A stretch of DNA of 54,610 nucleotides, taken from assembly GCA_022566355.1 (NCBI GenBank), contig JADFJB010000013.1, forward strand, positions 1 through 54,610. The letters are read 5' to 3'. The DNA is from a candidate division KSB1 bacterium (GTDB taxonomy: Bacteria; Zhuqueibacterota; JdFR-76; DREG01). This document shows positions 8,009-16,583 of the stretch, piece after piece. A model generated the notes under the pieces. The model searched no databases. It saw only the letters and a list, made by a program, of their open reading frames with translations, and had not been told where the DNA came from. The position numbers and the translations under genes are program-made. Position 1 is the first letter of the stretch. Every line of letters starts with the position of its first letter.

Positions 8009-9457
8009 ATGTCTAAAAAGATTCAAACAATTTCAGTTCTTTGGTTAATATTCATTTTAGGATTCATCATCTCATGTGCTGTGAATCCTGTTACGGGAAA
8101 ACGAGAATTGATGTTGATCTCAACTAAAGATGAGGCAGCCCTTGGTAAAAGCACTGACAAACAAGTCGTTGAACAATACGGAATTTACGATGATCCGAAT
8201 TTACAAGGTTATTTAGCTGAAGTTGGAAATAAACTAGCTGTAAACTCTCATTTGCCGGATTTGCAGTACAATTTCAAAGTAGTTGATTCTGAAATTCTAA
8301 ACGCTTTTGCAGTACCTGGCGGCTATGTTTATTTTACCCGGGGAATTATGGCGCACTTAAATTCCGAGGCGGAAATGGCAGGAGTTATGGGGCATGAAAT
8401 TGGCCACATAACTGCACGGCACACGGCTAAACAAATTACACGTCAGCAAATTGCACAATTTGGTATTGGTGTTGGCTCAATTTTATCAGAAACATTTAGT
8501 AAATATTCAAACTTAACAGGTTTTGGCGTTGGATTACTTTTTTTGCGATTTAGCCGGGATAATGAACGTCAATCAGATCAATTGGGGGTTGAGTATTCTA
8601 CGAAATCCGGGTATGATGCTTTGCATATGGCTAATTTCTTTCATACACTGGAAAGGATGAGGCCAGAAGACGGAAGTGGTATTCCTTCCTGGATGTCTAC
8701 TCACCCCGAACCGGAAAATCGTGTTGTTTCAGTTAGGAACATGGCCAAAGAATGGCAAGCAAAATACCCGGGAACAAAATTTTCCACAGGCCGAGATGCT
8801 TATTTAAAGAAAATCGATGGCATTGTCTATGGGCCGGATCCCAGGCAGGGCTTTGTTGAAAATAACAACTTTTATCATCCAGTTCTCAAATTCCAATTTC
8901 CTGTTCCATTTGATTGGAATGTGAATAATTTACCTACTCAAGTACAAATGACTTCGAAAGCACAGAATGCATTCATCCTGTTTTCATTAGCAAAACAACC
9001 AGATCCTGGGTCAGCTGCTCTAGATTTTATTCAGAACTCAAAAGCGACAGTCGTGGAAAATAAACCCAGAACAGTAAATGGAATGCCTGCAAGGATGTTA
9101 ATATCCGATATTATTTCCGATCAAACAAATTTACGCATTCTATCCTATTTTATCCAAAAGTCACAACAAGTTTATATTTTTCATGGCTTGAGCAAAAAAG
9201 CGGATTTCAATAAATTTGCAGATGAATTTGAAAAGACAATGACAAATTTTAATCATGTAAATGACCCGAAAATCCTGAATGTAAAACCTGAGAGGATAAG
9301 GCTCCATAGAGTTCAAACGCAAGGAAGTCTAAAAATGGAATTGACAAAATTAAGTATAAGTGACGACATGCAAAACAAAATTGCTTTGTTAAATGGGATG
9401 CTGTTAGAAGATAAACTCGAAAGAGGAACGTTGATTAAAATTGTTTCCAAGAATTGA
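8009..9457 (+). CDS. M48 family metalloprotease, lipoprotein
   Basis: 482 residues from the ATG at 8009, which has a GGAGAGG ribosome site 8 bases upstream. An earlier in-frame ATG at 7952 would add 19 residues that spoil the signal sequence. The N-terminus is a lipoprotein signal ending in FIISC, followed by the AVNPVTGKRELM block common in this family. The zinc site HEIGH lies at 129-133, and NERQSDQLGVEY supplies the third ligand region. The peptidase domain ends near residue 270; the last 200 residues form a separate domain of the kind found in BepA-like periplasmic proteases. The role is likely quality control of envelope proteins. Confidence 0.92.
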   Translation: MSKKIQTISVLWLIFILGFIISCAVNPVTGKRELMLISTKDEAALGKSTDKQVVEQYGIYDDPNLQGYLAEVGNKLAVNSHLPDLQYNFKVVDSEILNAFAVPGGYVYFTRGIMAHLNSEAEMAGVMGHEIGHITARHTAKQITRQQIAQFGIGVGSILSETFSKYSNLTGFGVGLLFLRFSRDNERQSDQLGVEYSTKSGYDALHMANFFHTLERMRPEDGSGIPSWMSTHPEPENRVVSVRNMAKEWQAKYPGTKFSTGRDAYLKKIDGIVYGPDPRQGFVENNNFYHPVLKFQFPVPFDWNVNNLPTQVQMTSKAQNAFILFSLAKQPDPGSAALDFIQNSKATVVENKPRTVNGMPARMLISDIISDQTNLRILSYFIQKSQQVYIFHGLSKKADFNKFADEFEKTMTNFNHVNDPKILNVKPERIRLHRVQTQGSLKMELTKLSISDDMQNKIALLNGMLLEDKLERGTLIKIVSKN

Positions 9458-9484
9458 TTGAATTGAGAAGGTAATTATCCAGTC

Positions 9485-11158
9485 ATGGAAAAAATTTGGT
9501 TGAAAAATTATGAGGAAGGAGTGCCCGAGACATTCGAAGTTCCGGACACCACGTTTTATAAAATTCTTCTTGAAAATGCCAGTCAGTTTGGAGTGAACCC
9601 GGCATTTTTATTTTATGGCAGGACCATCAATTATGAACAATTGCGGCAATTAGTAGATCAGTTTTCCTCAATTCTTTTTGAACTTGGTGTTCGTAAAAAC
9701 ACCCGTGTTGCCGTCCATTTACCGAACATTCCGCAATATGCAATAGTTCATTATGCCATTCTAAAATTGGGCGGTATAGTAATTCCTACAAATCCACTCT
9801 ATGTTGAGCGGGAAATCAAACATCAGATGAATGACAGCGGCGCAGAAATTATTGTTACGCTGGATATTTTATTCAAGCGAATCAAAAATGTGTGGTCAGA
9901 GACCAGTATTAAAAAAGTAATTGTGACAGGTATTAAGGAATACTTACCGGGCTTGCTAAAATTCTTTTATCCGATAAAGGCTAAAAAAGAAGGGAATTTT
10001 GTGAAGATTCAACCTGAAGAGAATGTATTCTTCTTCCAGGAATTGATGAAAAGAAACTGGAGAGCTATTCCGGAGGAGCAAATTACTCCTGATGATACAG
10101 CAATGTTCCTTTACACTGGTGGAACTACTGGTTTATCTAAAGGTGCCGTTTTGACCCATAAAAACTTGATCGCCAATGTTTACCAGATTCGTTCATGGAC
10201 GACAGACTGCATTGAGGGTAAAGAAAGTATACTTTCAGCGCTTCCTTTTTTCCATAGTTATGGTTTAACCACATGCCTTCATTATGCTCTTATTACAAAA
10301 TCGAATGCAATTTTAATTCCACGTTTTGAAGTAAAATTAGTGCTAAGCACAATTCAAAAGTACAATGCCTCTATGTTTCCAGGTGTACCCACAATGTACA
10401 TTGCTATTAACAGCTTCCCTAATGTAAAAAAATATAATCTGAAATCCGTTAAAGGATGTATGAGTGGCGGAGCTGCGTTACCCGTTGAGGTTCAAAAGGA
10501 ATTCGAACAAATTACAGGTGGTCGCCTGGTTGAAGGATATGGTCTTTCTGAAACTTCGCCTGTAACCCATTCCAACCCGATGCATGGTTTGAGGAAAGAA
10601 GGATCCATAGGGGTTCCAATTCCATTAACTTCAGCAAAAATTGTTGATTCAAATACTATGGAAGAATTACAAGTAGGGGATATCGGTGAACTTGCTGTTT
10701 CTGGTCCACAGGTGATGCAGGGATACTGGAATAAACCCGATGAAACGGCTAATGTATTACGGGACGGATGGTTATTTACCGGGGATATGGCAAAGATGGA
10801 TGAGGACGGTTATTTTTACATCGTGGATCGTAAAAAGGATATGATTATTGCCGGTGGATTTAATATTTATCCAAGGGATATTGAGGAGGTTTTATTTACT
10901 CATCCAAAAATTAAAGAAGCCGTCGTTGCCGGAGTGCCAGATGATTATCTAGGTGAAACTGTAAAAGCATATATTATTCTTAAACAAGGAGAACAAGCAA
11001 CTGTTGAAGAAATAACGGAATTTTGCAGGCAAAACCTTGCTAAATATAAAATCCCTAAAATAATAGAATTTCGCAACGAACTACCAAAATCGATGATTGG
11101 AAAAGTATTAAGAAGGGTATTGGTTGAGGAGGAAAAGAACAAATTGAAAACAGATTAA
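9485..11158 (+). CDS. fadD: Long-chain fatty-acid-CoA ligase (AMP-forming)
   Basis: A 557-residue member of the ANL adenylating superfamily. It shows the phosphate-binding loop YTGGTTGLSKGA near residue 209, GYGLSETSP (the A5 motif), TGD (A7), and the C-terminal KSMIGKVLRR with the catalytic lysine about 15 residues from the end. Such enzymes activate fatty acids with ATP and join them to coenzyme A for breakdown or lipid synthesis. The KAKKEGNFVKIQP insertion before the A3 motif is typical of FadD-like rather than acetyl-CoA enzymes. Acyl chain preference cannot be read, and no beta-oxidation genes adjoin it. Confidence 0.9.
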   Translation: MEKIWLKNYEEGVPETFEVPDTTFYKILLENASQFGVNPAFLFYGRTINYEQLRQLVDQFSSILFELGVRKNTRVAVHLPNIPQYAIVHYAILKLGGIVIPTNPLYVEREIKHQMNDSGAEIIVTLDILFKRIKNVWSETSIKKVIVTGIKEYLPGLLKFFYPIKAKKEGNFVKIQPEENVFFFQELMKRNWRAIPEEQITPDDTAMFLYTGGTTGLSKGAVLTHKNLIANVYQIRSWTTDCIEGKESILSALPFFHSYGLTTCLHYALITKSNAILIPRFEVKLVLSTIQKYNASMFPGVPTMYIAINSFPNVKKYNLKSVKGCMSGGAALPVEVQKEFEQITGGRLVEGYGLSETSPVTHSNPMHGLRKEGSIGVPIPLTSAKIVDSNTMEELQVGDIGELAVSGPQVMQGYWNKPDETANVLRDGWLFTGDMAKMDEDGYFYIVDRKKDMIIAGGFNIYPRDIEEVLFTHPKIKEAVVAGVPDDYLGETVKAYIILKQGEQATVEEITEFCRQNLAKYKIPKIIEFRNELPKSMIGKVLRRVLVEEEKNKLKTD

Positions 11159-11239
11159 TCAAATAGGCAAATTTGCATTGTTTCTAAAATAATAATAAGT
11201 TGTTATAATTAAATTTGAGGTATCTTCCGATAGTTAAAC

Positions 11240-12265
11240 ATGCAACAAAATGATGAATTGACACAAGTGCCTAACGCCAAAATCCATATAGAAAGCTGCG
11301 ATAGTAAAAACAGGGTCTTTCGAATTATTCCGAATGACTCGTTTAACTATAAGGAGGATATTCAGCTTCTCACTCAAACGTTTGAAAACTTGGTCAGAGC
11401 CAACAAAACGCATCTAATCCTTGATCTTAAAAATGTTAGATATCCAAATGCAAGTCTTATTGCCAACTTGATTGAATTTACTTCTTTACTGAGAAGAAGT
11501 GGTGGAGATTTATTACTTGCAAATATCTCAGAATCGGCGCGAATGAATTTTATGACTTTTAGTCCTTTCAGTTATTTGCGTGTAGTTGATGATTCCGGGG
11601 ACAGCAACGACATCCACAATGAGATCGAATTTTCAGGAAAACAGGGTGGTGCTGAAGGTGATTCATCAAATATCCTTCCTTTCGATATTACGAGTTCGCG
11701 AAATGTTGAGGAGGATAATGTAATTTCAGTAGATGAGATTTTAGATATTTCTAAAAACCCCTCAGTACCAACAGTAACTGTGGATGTCAAATCCGATGGA
11801 ATGAATTTTGAAGATCTGGTTGATGAGGATTCATTAGAGTTAAGAGAACCCGAAAGCGATCATATCGTAATACATAGCCGGGAAGATCATCTATACAAAA
11901 TGACTAATTTTGTGACGGCAATGGCTGAAAGAGCCGGGTTTGATGAAACTGAGATTTCGAGGATAAAGATTTCAGTTTACGAAGCAGGCGTTAATATCAT
12001 CGAGCATGCGTACAATTATGATTCTCAAAAATACATTGAAATAGTAGTAAAATTCGATAGCAGTAAATTCATGATTACATTAATGGATCGTGGCGAAGGG
12101 TTTAATTACGATCCGGATAAGGATTACGACGCAGTTGAAGCCGCCGAGGAAAAACGGACCGGTGGATTTGGGTTGCATATTATTAAGCGATCTATGGATG
12201 ATGTCAATTATGAATCAGATCCAAAATGGGGCAATCGCTTAACCTTGATAAAAAATATCGATTAA
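11240..12265 (+). CDS. STAS domain fused to an RsbW-like ATPase domain
   Basis: 341 residues in two domains. Residues about 10-125 form a STAS domain of the anti-sigma antagonist type, with LILDLKNVRYPNASLIANL where the usual DSSG site stands; S72 could be the phospho-acceptor. An acidic linker (about 130-215) joins it to an RsbW/SpoIIAB-like serine kinase domain (about 220-341) with the N box EAGVNIIEHAY, the G1 box DRGEGF and the G2 box GGFGLHII. Normally kinase and antagonist are separate proteins that switch a sigma factor; here both lie in one chain. No sigma factor or PP2C phosphatase gene is adjacent, so its target is unknown. Confidence 0.87.
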   Translation: MQQNDELTQVPNAKIHIESCDSKNRVFRIIPNDSFNYKEDIQLLTQTFENLVRANKTHLILDLKNVRYPNASLIANLIEFTSLLRRSGGDLLLANISESARMNFMTFSPFSYLRVVDDSGDSNDIHNEIEFSGKQGGAEGDSSNILPFDITSSRNVEEDNVISVDEILDISKNPSVPTVTVDVKSDGMNFEDLVDEDSLELREPESDHIVIHSREDHLYKMTNFVTAMAERAGFDETEISRIKISVYEAGVNIIEHAYNYDSQKYIEIVVKFDSSKFMITLMDRGEGFNYDPDKDYDAVEAAEEKRTGGFGLHIIKRSMDDVNYESDPKWGNRLTLIKNID

Positions 12266-12479
12266 TCTTCAGACACATTATTTATTTCCCAATTTCAATA
12301 GATTTTCACTCCTAATATTCCTTGCTTGCTAACTAAAAATGATGGAATACAACACGCGGTATCTGTATATTTATATTCGTAATTAATCGACTATTCAAAT
12401 TGGCAATGAAACCTTTTTGATCGACGTCGTTTATATATCAAAGGATTCTAACTTGTTTTTATTTTTATGAGGATGTAAA

Positions 12480-13160
12480 ATGTTTTATTTTTTTGATTCA
12501 ACAATGATTTTACTTATTCCAGCATTTCTTCTAGCAATTTACGCACAATTCAAAGTCAGAAAGACGTTTAAGAAATTTTCAAAAGTACAGTCCGCATGGG
12601 GCAGAAAGGGATCTGCTGTCGTAGAGGACATTGCGCGGCATAATCAGCTATTCGATGTAAGTATAGAGCAGGGAAAAGGAACACTTTCAGATCATTATGA
12701 TCCGCGTACTAAAAAAGTAGTCCTTTCTCCTGAAAATTATAATGGAAGTTCGATTGCGTCATTGAGTGTAGCCGCCCACGAAATCAGCCATGCTATTCAA
12801 CATAAAGTTGGTTATGGGCCTTTACAATTTCGGCACGCAATTCTTCCGGCAGCAAATATCGGTTCTACGATGGCATTTCCATTATTTTTTATTGGATGGT
12901 TCATGTCAATTGGCCCTTTGTTGCAAGCTGGAATCATTTTATTTTCAGGTGTCGTTTTATTCCAACTAATCACTCTTCCTGTTGAATTTGATGCTTCATC
13001 CCGGGCAATCCGAATTCTAAAAACAGGCGGCTATTTGACACCGCAAGAAATTCCGATGGCTAAAAAAGTTTTAAATGCAGCAGCATTGACATATGTAGCC
13101 GCCACTGCGGTCTCCCTAATTCATTTAATTCGCATGGTTCTTTTAAGCCAGGATGATTGA
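12480..13160 (+). CDS. YugP-type zinc metallopeptidase, membrane
   Basis: A 226-residue protein of the YugP family (Zn_peptidase_2). It has an N-terminal membrane segment (about 5-24), the zinc motif HEISH at 100-104 in AAHEISHAIQH, and two to three C-terminal membrane segments (about 125-165 and 195-220). The EFDASSRAIRIL segment that supplies the third zinc ligand is present. The active site faces the cytoplasm or membrane interface in models of the family; substrates are unknown. A GAGGATG ribosome site overlaps the region just before the ATG. Confidence 0.88.
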   Translation: MFYFFDSTMILLIPAFLLAIYAQFKVRKTFKKFSKVQSAWGRKGSAVVEDIARHNQLFDVSIEQGKGTLSDHYDPRTKKVVLSPENYNGSSIASLSVAAHEISHAIQHKVGYGPLQFRHAILPAANIGSTMAFPLFFIGWFMSIGPLLQAGIILFSGVVLFQLITLPVEFDASSRAIRILKTGGYLTPQEIPMAKKVLNAAALTYVAATAVSLIHLIRMVLLSQDD

Positions 13161-13215
13161 TGGGAAAGAAGAAATAGTTTTGAATTTGAGAATCTCCTTT
13201 TCAATAGGAAGGTAA

Positions 13216-14763
13216 ATGATGAAAAAAGAAAATAAATATTTAATATATATTGGCCTGATATTCCTAGGTGTGGCTATTGGTGTGATATTTACCAGCAAGT
13301 TTGAATTAACGCCAACCGGACAAGCGAGCAGCAAAACAACATTTGTAGATGAGAATTTTTCATTTCAGACAAACAATAATAATTATCCTTCAACTTCTGC
13401 AAATAGTCCGTTTGCCAATTCTTTTATCGAAATCAATAAAAGAGTTACGCCTGCCGTAGTTAGTATTGAAACTGAAAGAGTGGTTTCCAAAGTAGATGTG
13501 AAAAAGTATCATGAAGATGAGAACAAGCTTTGGGACCTCTTTCAGGATAAGTTAAATCCTTTCCGATCTCCTCAACGATTTCCGATGAGGGGTTCAGGCT
13601 CTGGAATAATTGTGCATGAAAAAGGATATATACTTACTAATACGCATGTAGTTGATGATGCTTCCCGCCTAGAAGTTACTTTAACTGATAATAGGAAGTT
13701 TAGGGGAAGAATAGTAGGTATTGATCCACTTACCGAAGTAGCGGTAATCAAAATTAAGGGTGATAATCTGCCGGTAGCTCAATTGGGCAATTCAGATAAT
13801 CTTCAGGTTGGAGAATGGGTAATGGCTATCGGAAACCCATTGGAGCTTCGATTTACAGTAACAGCCGGTATCATTAGCGCAATCGGCCGAAATATGAATA
13901 TCATACAGGACAGTTGGGGAATCGAAAATTTCATTCAAACTGATGCTGTAATCAACCCGGGAAATAGCGGCGGGGCAATGGTAAACTTACAGGGAGAAGT
14001 AATTGGAGTGAACACGGCTATTGCAACCAGAACAGGATTCTATGAGGGGTATGGTTTTGCGATCCCGATTAATTTAGCCAAAACGATTATGGAAGATCTA
14101 ATTACAAAAGGTCGGGTGGCCAGGGCGTATTTAGGTATATTGATGCAACCAATGGATCAAAAAAAAGCCAAAGCTTACGGGTTAGAGAGGCCGGTTGGGA
14201 TTTTTATTGATGCTGTGCTAAAAGATAGCCCTGCGGATGATGCAGGAGTAAAATCTGAAGATATTTTAGTTGATGTCGATGGCGTTGAAATCGTACGGAC
14301 GAACCAGGTACAATCCATAATTGCCCAAAAAAAACCGGGTACGCAAGTAGATATCATTGTAATTCGGGATGGGCAAAGAAGAAATATTTCAGTACTATTA
14401 GAGGAAAGACAAAACAGTGAAAAACAAGTTAGTTATTATGTCCCGGATGAATCGGAAGAAGAACCAAAATTATTAGGATTACGAGTACAAACATTAAAAA
14501 GAAAACAAGCCAGGGAATTGGGTTTAAGCAATGTTAAAGGAGTATTGGTGGTTAATGTAAGTCGTTTTAGCAACGCTTCCCAGGCAGGTTTATTTGTAAA
14601 CGATGTAATTTTAAAGATTAATAATGATGAAATTACTGATGAAGAGAATTTTTGGAATAGTCTCGAGCGATTGGAATCTGGTGATGTTGCTAAAATTTAT
14701 ATTTATAACCGATCCAATCAGACGAAAGCTACTGTTAGTCACAGATTTCTTGAAATACCCTAA
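13216..14763 (+). CDS. HtrA/DegP-type serine protease with two PDZ domains
   Basis: 515 residues: a membrane anchor or signal (8-26), a trypsin-like domain (about 70-280) and two PDZ domains (about 285-380 and 410-510). It degrades or refolds damaged envelope proteins. The catalytic His and Ser are clear (H144 in TNTHVV, S251 in GNSGG). At the third triad position the usual Asp of the TDLA motif is Glu, E174 in LTEVAVIKI. The asparagine- and serine-rich stretch at 50-68 is a flexible linker. An AGGAAGG site precedes the ATG. The gene begins 55 bases after the YugP-type gene. Confidence 0.93.
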   Translation: MMKKENKYLIYIGLIFLGVAIGVIFTSKFELTPTGQASSKTTFVDENFSFQTNNNNYPSTSANSPFANSFIEINKRVTPAVVSIETERVVSKVDVKKYHEDENKLWDLFQDKLNPFRSPQRFPMRGSGSGIIVHEKGYILTNTHVVDDASRLEVTLTDNRKFRGRIVGIDPLTEVAVIKIKGDNLPVAQLGNSDNLQVGEWVMAIGNPLELRFTVTAGIISAIGRNMNIIQDSWGIENFIQTDAVINPGNSGGAMVNLQGEVIGVNTAIATRTGFYEGYGFAIPINLAKTIMEDLITKGRVARAYLGILMQPMDQKKAKAYGLERPVGIFIDAVLKDSPADDAGVKSEDILVDVDGVEIVRTNQVQSIIAQKKPGTQVDIIVIRDGQRRNISVLLEERQNSEKQVSYYVPDESEEEPKLLGLRVQTLKRKQARELGLSNVKGVLVVNVSRFSNASQAGLFVNDVILKINNDEITDEENFWNSLERLESGDVAKIYIYNRSNQTKATVSHRFLEIP

Positions 14764-14774
14764 TTCAGTAGAAT

Positions 14775-14957
14775 ATGAGTTATGGTAAATATAAGGTTCG
14801 TGGCAGCATCTACTTTATTGTAGGATTATTGGGTATTCTTTATGAAACTTTATTTAAGCATTCTCCTGAAACCATCGTGATAATACTTTATGTTGCAATA
14901 ATTGGTATAGGTGTGGTTTCGATAACTAAATTAAAAGAGCATAAAGATCCAAATTAA
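14775..14957 (+). CDS. Small membrane protein, function unknown
   Basis: A 60-residue protein with two hydrophobic segments (about 10-27 and 33-51) and charged ends, starting 11 bases after the HtrA stop. Short spacing suggests it is translated with the protease gene. I recognise no family. The hydrophobic pattern and Lys-rich C-terminus (KLKEHKDPN) look like a real small inner-membrane protein rather than a chance frame. Confidence 0.6.
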   Translation: MSYGKYKVRGSIYFIVGLLGILYETLFKHSPETIVIILYVAIIGIGVVSITKLKEHKDPN

Positions 14958-15022
14958 GGAACCTGTTATTTAGATAATTCTTCCCCGCCTAGTGTATTTT
15001 TGATTCTCAGTAAACAATAATT

Positions 15023-15042
15023 TGAACGATTTATTTCGTTCA
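15023..15042. promoter_or_regulatory. Palindrome upstream of the RND adaptor gene, possible operator
   Basis: TGAACGA at 15023-15029 and TCGTTCA at 15036-15042 form a perfect 7-base inverted repeat with a 6-base spacer, about 90 bases before the adaptor start. Pump operons are often controlled by TetR or MarR repressors binding such sites, but no regulator gene lies nearby. The remainder of the 14958-15129 gap is AT-rich and empty. Confidence 0.3.
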
Positions 15043-15129
15043 TTTGTATTGCAATTATTATTTCAAGGAACTACCTTGATCCGTCATTAAATTTGTGAAT
15101 TTTATTAATTATTTTGTGCGGAGGAACAG

Positions 15130-16551
15130 TTGTTAACAAGTATTATGCGATCAATTATAAATATACTATTCATTATTTCTTCACTATACTTAACCGGTTG
15201 TGGAGGAGATGAACAATCTCAAGGTCAGTTTGACCGTAGGCGAGGATCTTTTGCCGGATCTCAAACAGGGTCTCTCCCAGTCAAAGTGGATACAGTCAAA
15301 TCCGAAACCATATCTACATTCATCTTAACCAATACAACCTTAGAGGCTCAAAGGACTGTCAATGTAATCGCCCGAGTTAGCGGAATTGTCAAAGACTATT
15401 ATTTTGAAGAAGGAGCAGTTGTTAAAAAAGGAGACCAGCTTGTTAAATTGGATGACCGTGAATTAAAATTAAGCATGGAATTAGCTAAATCCCGGGCAGA
15501 AAATACACTGCGTCTTTTCGATCGATCGAAAGAAATGTTTGAAAAAAGCCTGATAAGTAAAGAAACTTACGATGATGCTAAATTTCAATATGAAACATTG
15601 GAATCTCAATTTCAAAGCGCGAGGCTGCAATGGGAATATACTTCAATTACCGCTCCAATAAATGGTGTGATTACAATACGGTCGCTAGAATTGGGGGATT
15701 ATATTACTACAAATCGAATTGTTTGCTCAATTGCTGATTATGACTTATTATTAGCCAAGATATTTATTCCGGAAAGGGAAATATCAAACATCCGCCCAAA
15801 TCAATTTGCAAAAATAACTGTGGAAGCTTTATCGGATCAAGAATTTTCCGGGAAAGTTCAAATGATCAATCCGGTGGTTGATCCAAATAGTGGGACGGTT
15901 AAGGTTACAGTCGAGATTGCGAGAAAGTCTTCAGGTTTGTTGCCAGGTATGTTTGTATCTGTTTTTTTACTGACAGATACGCATAATAACGCAACCACGA
16001 TTCCAAAGAAGTCGTTGGTTTTAGAAAGCGAAACGGATCGGGTCTTCGTGTTTGAAAATGGTTCGGCTGTTATGCGAGACGTAAATATAGGATTTACCGA
16101 AGGAGATAGGATAGAAATACTTGAAGGAGTTCAACCTGATGAATGGGTCATTTCAGTCGGACATGAAGGCCTTCGTGATGGTTCCAGTGTTCGTATAGTA
16201 GGCACTTCTACTTCAATGCAAGTTGATATGTCAGATAATGGAACAGATACAGATAGGACTAGTCCAGACGGAAATTCTGAACGCATGGGCCATAGAGGAG
16301 GAGAGGAGAATGGACAACGAGAAGGTGGGGAAAGACAGCAACAAGGTATGAGAGGAGGCGGAAGAAGAGGAGATAGAGGTGGATTTCAGCCAACGCCGGA
16401 AATGCTGAAGCGTATTAAAGAAAGATTACTTGCGAATCCCCAGGTTAAAGAAGAATATGATAAAATAATTAAAGAAGATCCTGAATTTGCAAATAATACA
16501 GAGAAGCAGTTTGAATTTTTCCAGAAGTACATGCAGAGTAGAAGGCAATAA
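15130..16551 (+). CDS. RND efflux periplasmic adaptor (membrane fusion protein), lipoprotein
   Basis: 473 residues using a TTG start, chosen because GGAGG ends 5 bases before it; the next ATG (15145) would lie 20 bases from that site. A lipoprotein signal ends in YLTGC. The lipoyl/barrel-sandwich halves, a helical hairpin (about 100-160) and beta-barrel domains follow in the usual order, with GDQLVKLDDRELK and APINGVITIRSL as family marks. After residue 370 comes a Gly/Arg/Gln-rich tail (GGRRGDRGG) and a charged helix, which the family normally lacks. It would connect the two pumps encoded next to an outer-membrane channel; no TolC gene is present here. Confidence 0.9.
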   Translation: MLTSIMRSIINILFIISSLYLTGCGGDEQSQGQFDRRRGSFAGSQTGSLPVKVDTVKSETISTFILTNTTLEAQRTVNVIARVSGIVKDYYFEEGAVVKKGDQLVKLDDRELKLSMELAKSRAENTLRLFDRSKEMFEKSLISKETYDDAKFQYETLESQFQSARLQWEYTSITAPINGVITIRSLELGDYITTNRIVCSIADYDLLLAKIFIPEREISNIRPNQFAKITVEALSDQEFSGKVQMINPVVDPNSGTVKVTVEIARKSSGLLPGMFVSVFLLTDTHNNATTIPKKSLVLESETDRVFVFENGSAVMRDVNIGFTEGDRIEILEGVQPDEWVISVGHEGLRDGSSVRIVGTSTSMQVDMSDNGTDTDRTSPDGNSERMGHRGGEENGQREGGERQQQGMRGGGRRGDRGGFQPTPEMLKRIKERLLANPQVKEEYDKIIKEDPEFANNTEKQFEFFQKYMQSRRQ

Positions 16552-16583
16552 CAGTAAAAGATTAATAACTGAGGTATTTGTTT

